Source of the DNA: Pontibacterium sp049599735
GTDB taxonomy: Bacteria > Pseudomonadota > Gammaproteobacteria > Pseudomonadales > Balneatricaceae
DNA length: 64,000 nucleotides
Direction of reading: 5' to 3'
Assembly (NCBI GenBank): GCA_049599735.1
Contig: JBMYOX010000005.1
Span: forward strand, 35,059 to 99,058
The translations under genes were made by a program, and so were the position numbers. Below the pieces are notes generated by a model, which saw only the letters and a list, made by a program, of their open reading frames with translations, was not told the origin of the DNA and did no database searches. Of this stretch, positions 63,800 to 64,000 are shown in pieces; position 1 is the stretch's first letter; every line of letters begins with the position of its first letter.

Positions 63800-64000
63800 T
63801 TGGGGTGTTTGGCGAAGTACGCTGCCGCTTCTCTTAAAAAATCCCGTTCCTTCTTTACCTGAGCCAGCTCTCGCTTAAGTTTGGCGAGTTCCTCATCTCT
63901 GGGGTTGCCATTCCCCGTAAACGCCTTCGTATCTGGGGTTTGAAGTGGCATAGTGAATTTGGCCACCTGAATAGAGGTGATATTATCGCCTCCATATATA
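63796..64000 (-). CDS. IS3-family transposase OrfA, partial
   Basis: The visible C-terminal part has NPRDEELAKLKRELAQVKKE and RDFLREAAAYFAKHPK, the leucine-zipper region of IS3 OrfA proteins, ending in TGA at 63796-63798. The more N-terminal residues (IQVAKFTMPLQTPDTKAF) look slightly disturbed compared with the usual family pattern, so OrfA may carry a mutation. The gene runs off the window. Confidence 0.75.
   Translation of the reverse strand, partial: IYGGDNITSIQVAKFTMPLQTPDTKAFTGNGNPRDEELAKLKRELAQVKKERDFLREAAAYFAKHPK

Larger units (their letters stand above)
62939..64000 (-). mobile_element. IS3-family insertion sequence, truncated by the window edge
   Basis: Contains orfA (partial) and orfB in the usual -1 arrangement on the minus strand. 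The end next to the IS30 remnant is probably marked by GGTTTTACCCC and CGATTTCACGGACAGTCA at 62941-62968. The other end is outside the window. Target duplication cannot be checked. Confidence 0.85.

Overview
The window is a stretch of a gammaproteobacterial chromosome. By eye it is close to half G+C. Its gene order largely matches Pseudomonas-type genomes: pyrR-pyrB-pyrC', pilT/pilU opposite yggS-proC-yggT-metX-metW-DUF4426-rdgB-hemW, then cyaY opposite lptM-lysA-dapF-DUF484-xerC-HAD, and ilvE-glnE next to an LPS core cluster. Type IV pilus motors, an LPS export and core pathway, and a MetX/MetW pair point to a free-living Pseudomonadales/Oceanospirillales-like bacterium. The species cannot be named from the sequence.

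Layout. 1-2.7 kb: pyrimidine synthesis, including a catalytically dead dihydroorotase paralogue. 2.7-5 kb: PilU and PilT on the minus strand. 5-11.5 kb: the yggS-to-hemW run. 11.7-14.1 kb: an AT-richer two-gene type II restriction-modification cassette (HTH-fused cytosine-5 methyltransferase and a SinI-like endonuclease), convergent and flanked by short imperfect direct repeats. 14.1-18.7 kb: HAD, xerC, DUF484, dapF, lysA and lptM, opposite cyaY. 19.1-30.4 kb: LPS genes. These are waaA, msbA, a lipid A acyltransferase, an O-antigen-ligase-like protein, and a tightly coupled six-gene minus-strand operon of three GT4 glycosyltransferases, two ELM1-family proteins and a polysaccharide deacetylase. 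The first gene of that operon has no recognisable start codon. 30.6-35.8 kb: ilvE, glnE and a CYTH phosphatase. 36-38 kb: a phosphate transporter pair. 38.1-40.7 kb: argE-argA. 40.7-46.1 kb: DUF898, an M48 protease, a PhoP/PhoQ-like two-component system, a PepSY protein, a glycine-zipper protein and a small membrane protein. 46.3-60.4 kb: ilvD, ada, three EamA transporters, a TSUP permease, two GGDEF proteins, a cyclic-nucleotide-binding protein, an AraC regulator, tRNA-Thr(UGU) and an RluA-type pseudouridine synthase.

The right end (60.5-64 kb) is a decayed type I restriction island. hsdR is reduced to its two ends by an internal deletion. A Fic protein is intact. Only the 3' end of hsdS remains. 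It abuts eight perfect copies of a 7-bp repeat, then an IS30-like transposase remnant, then an IS3-family element that runs off the window.

The observations most worth follow-up are the start-codon-less ELM1 gene heading the core operon, the decayed type I island with its heptanucleotide repeat, the mobile SinI-like R-M cassette, and two unassigned structured leaders (metX, ilvE). I did not find a clearly new multi-gene system. Most genes fall into known families.
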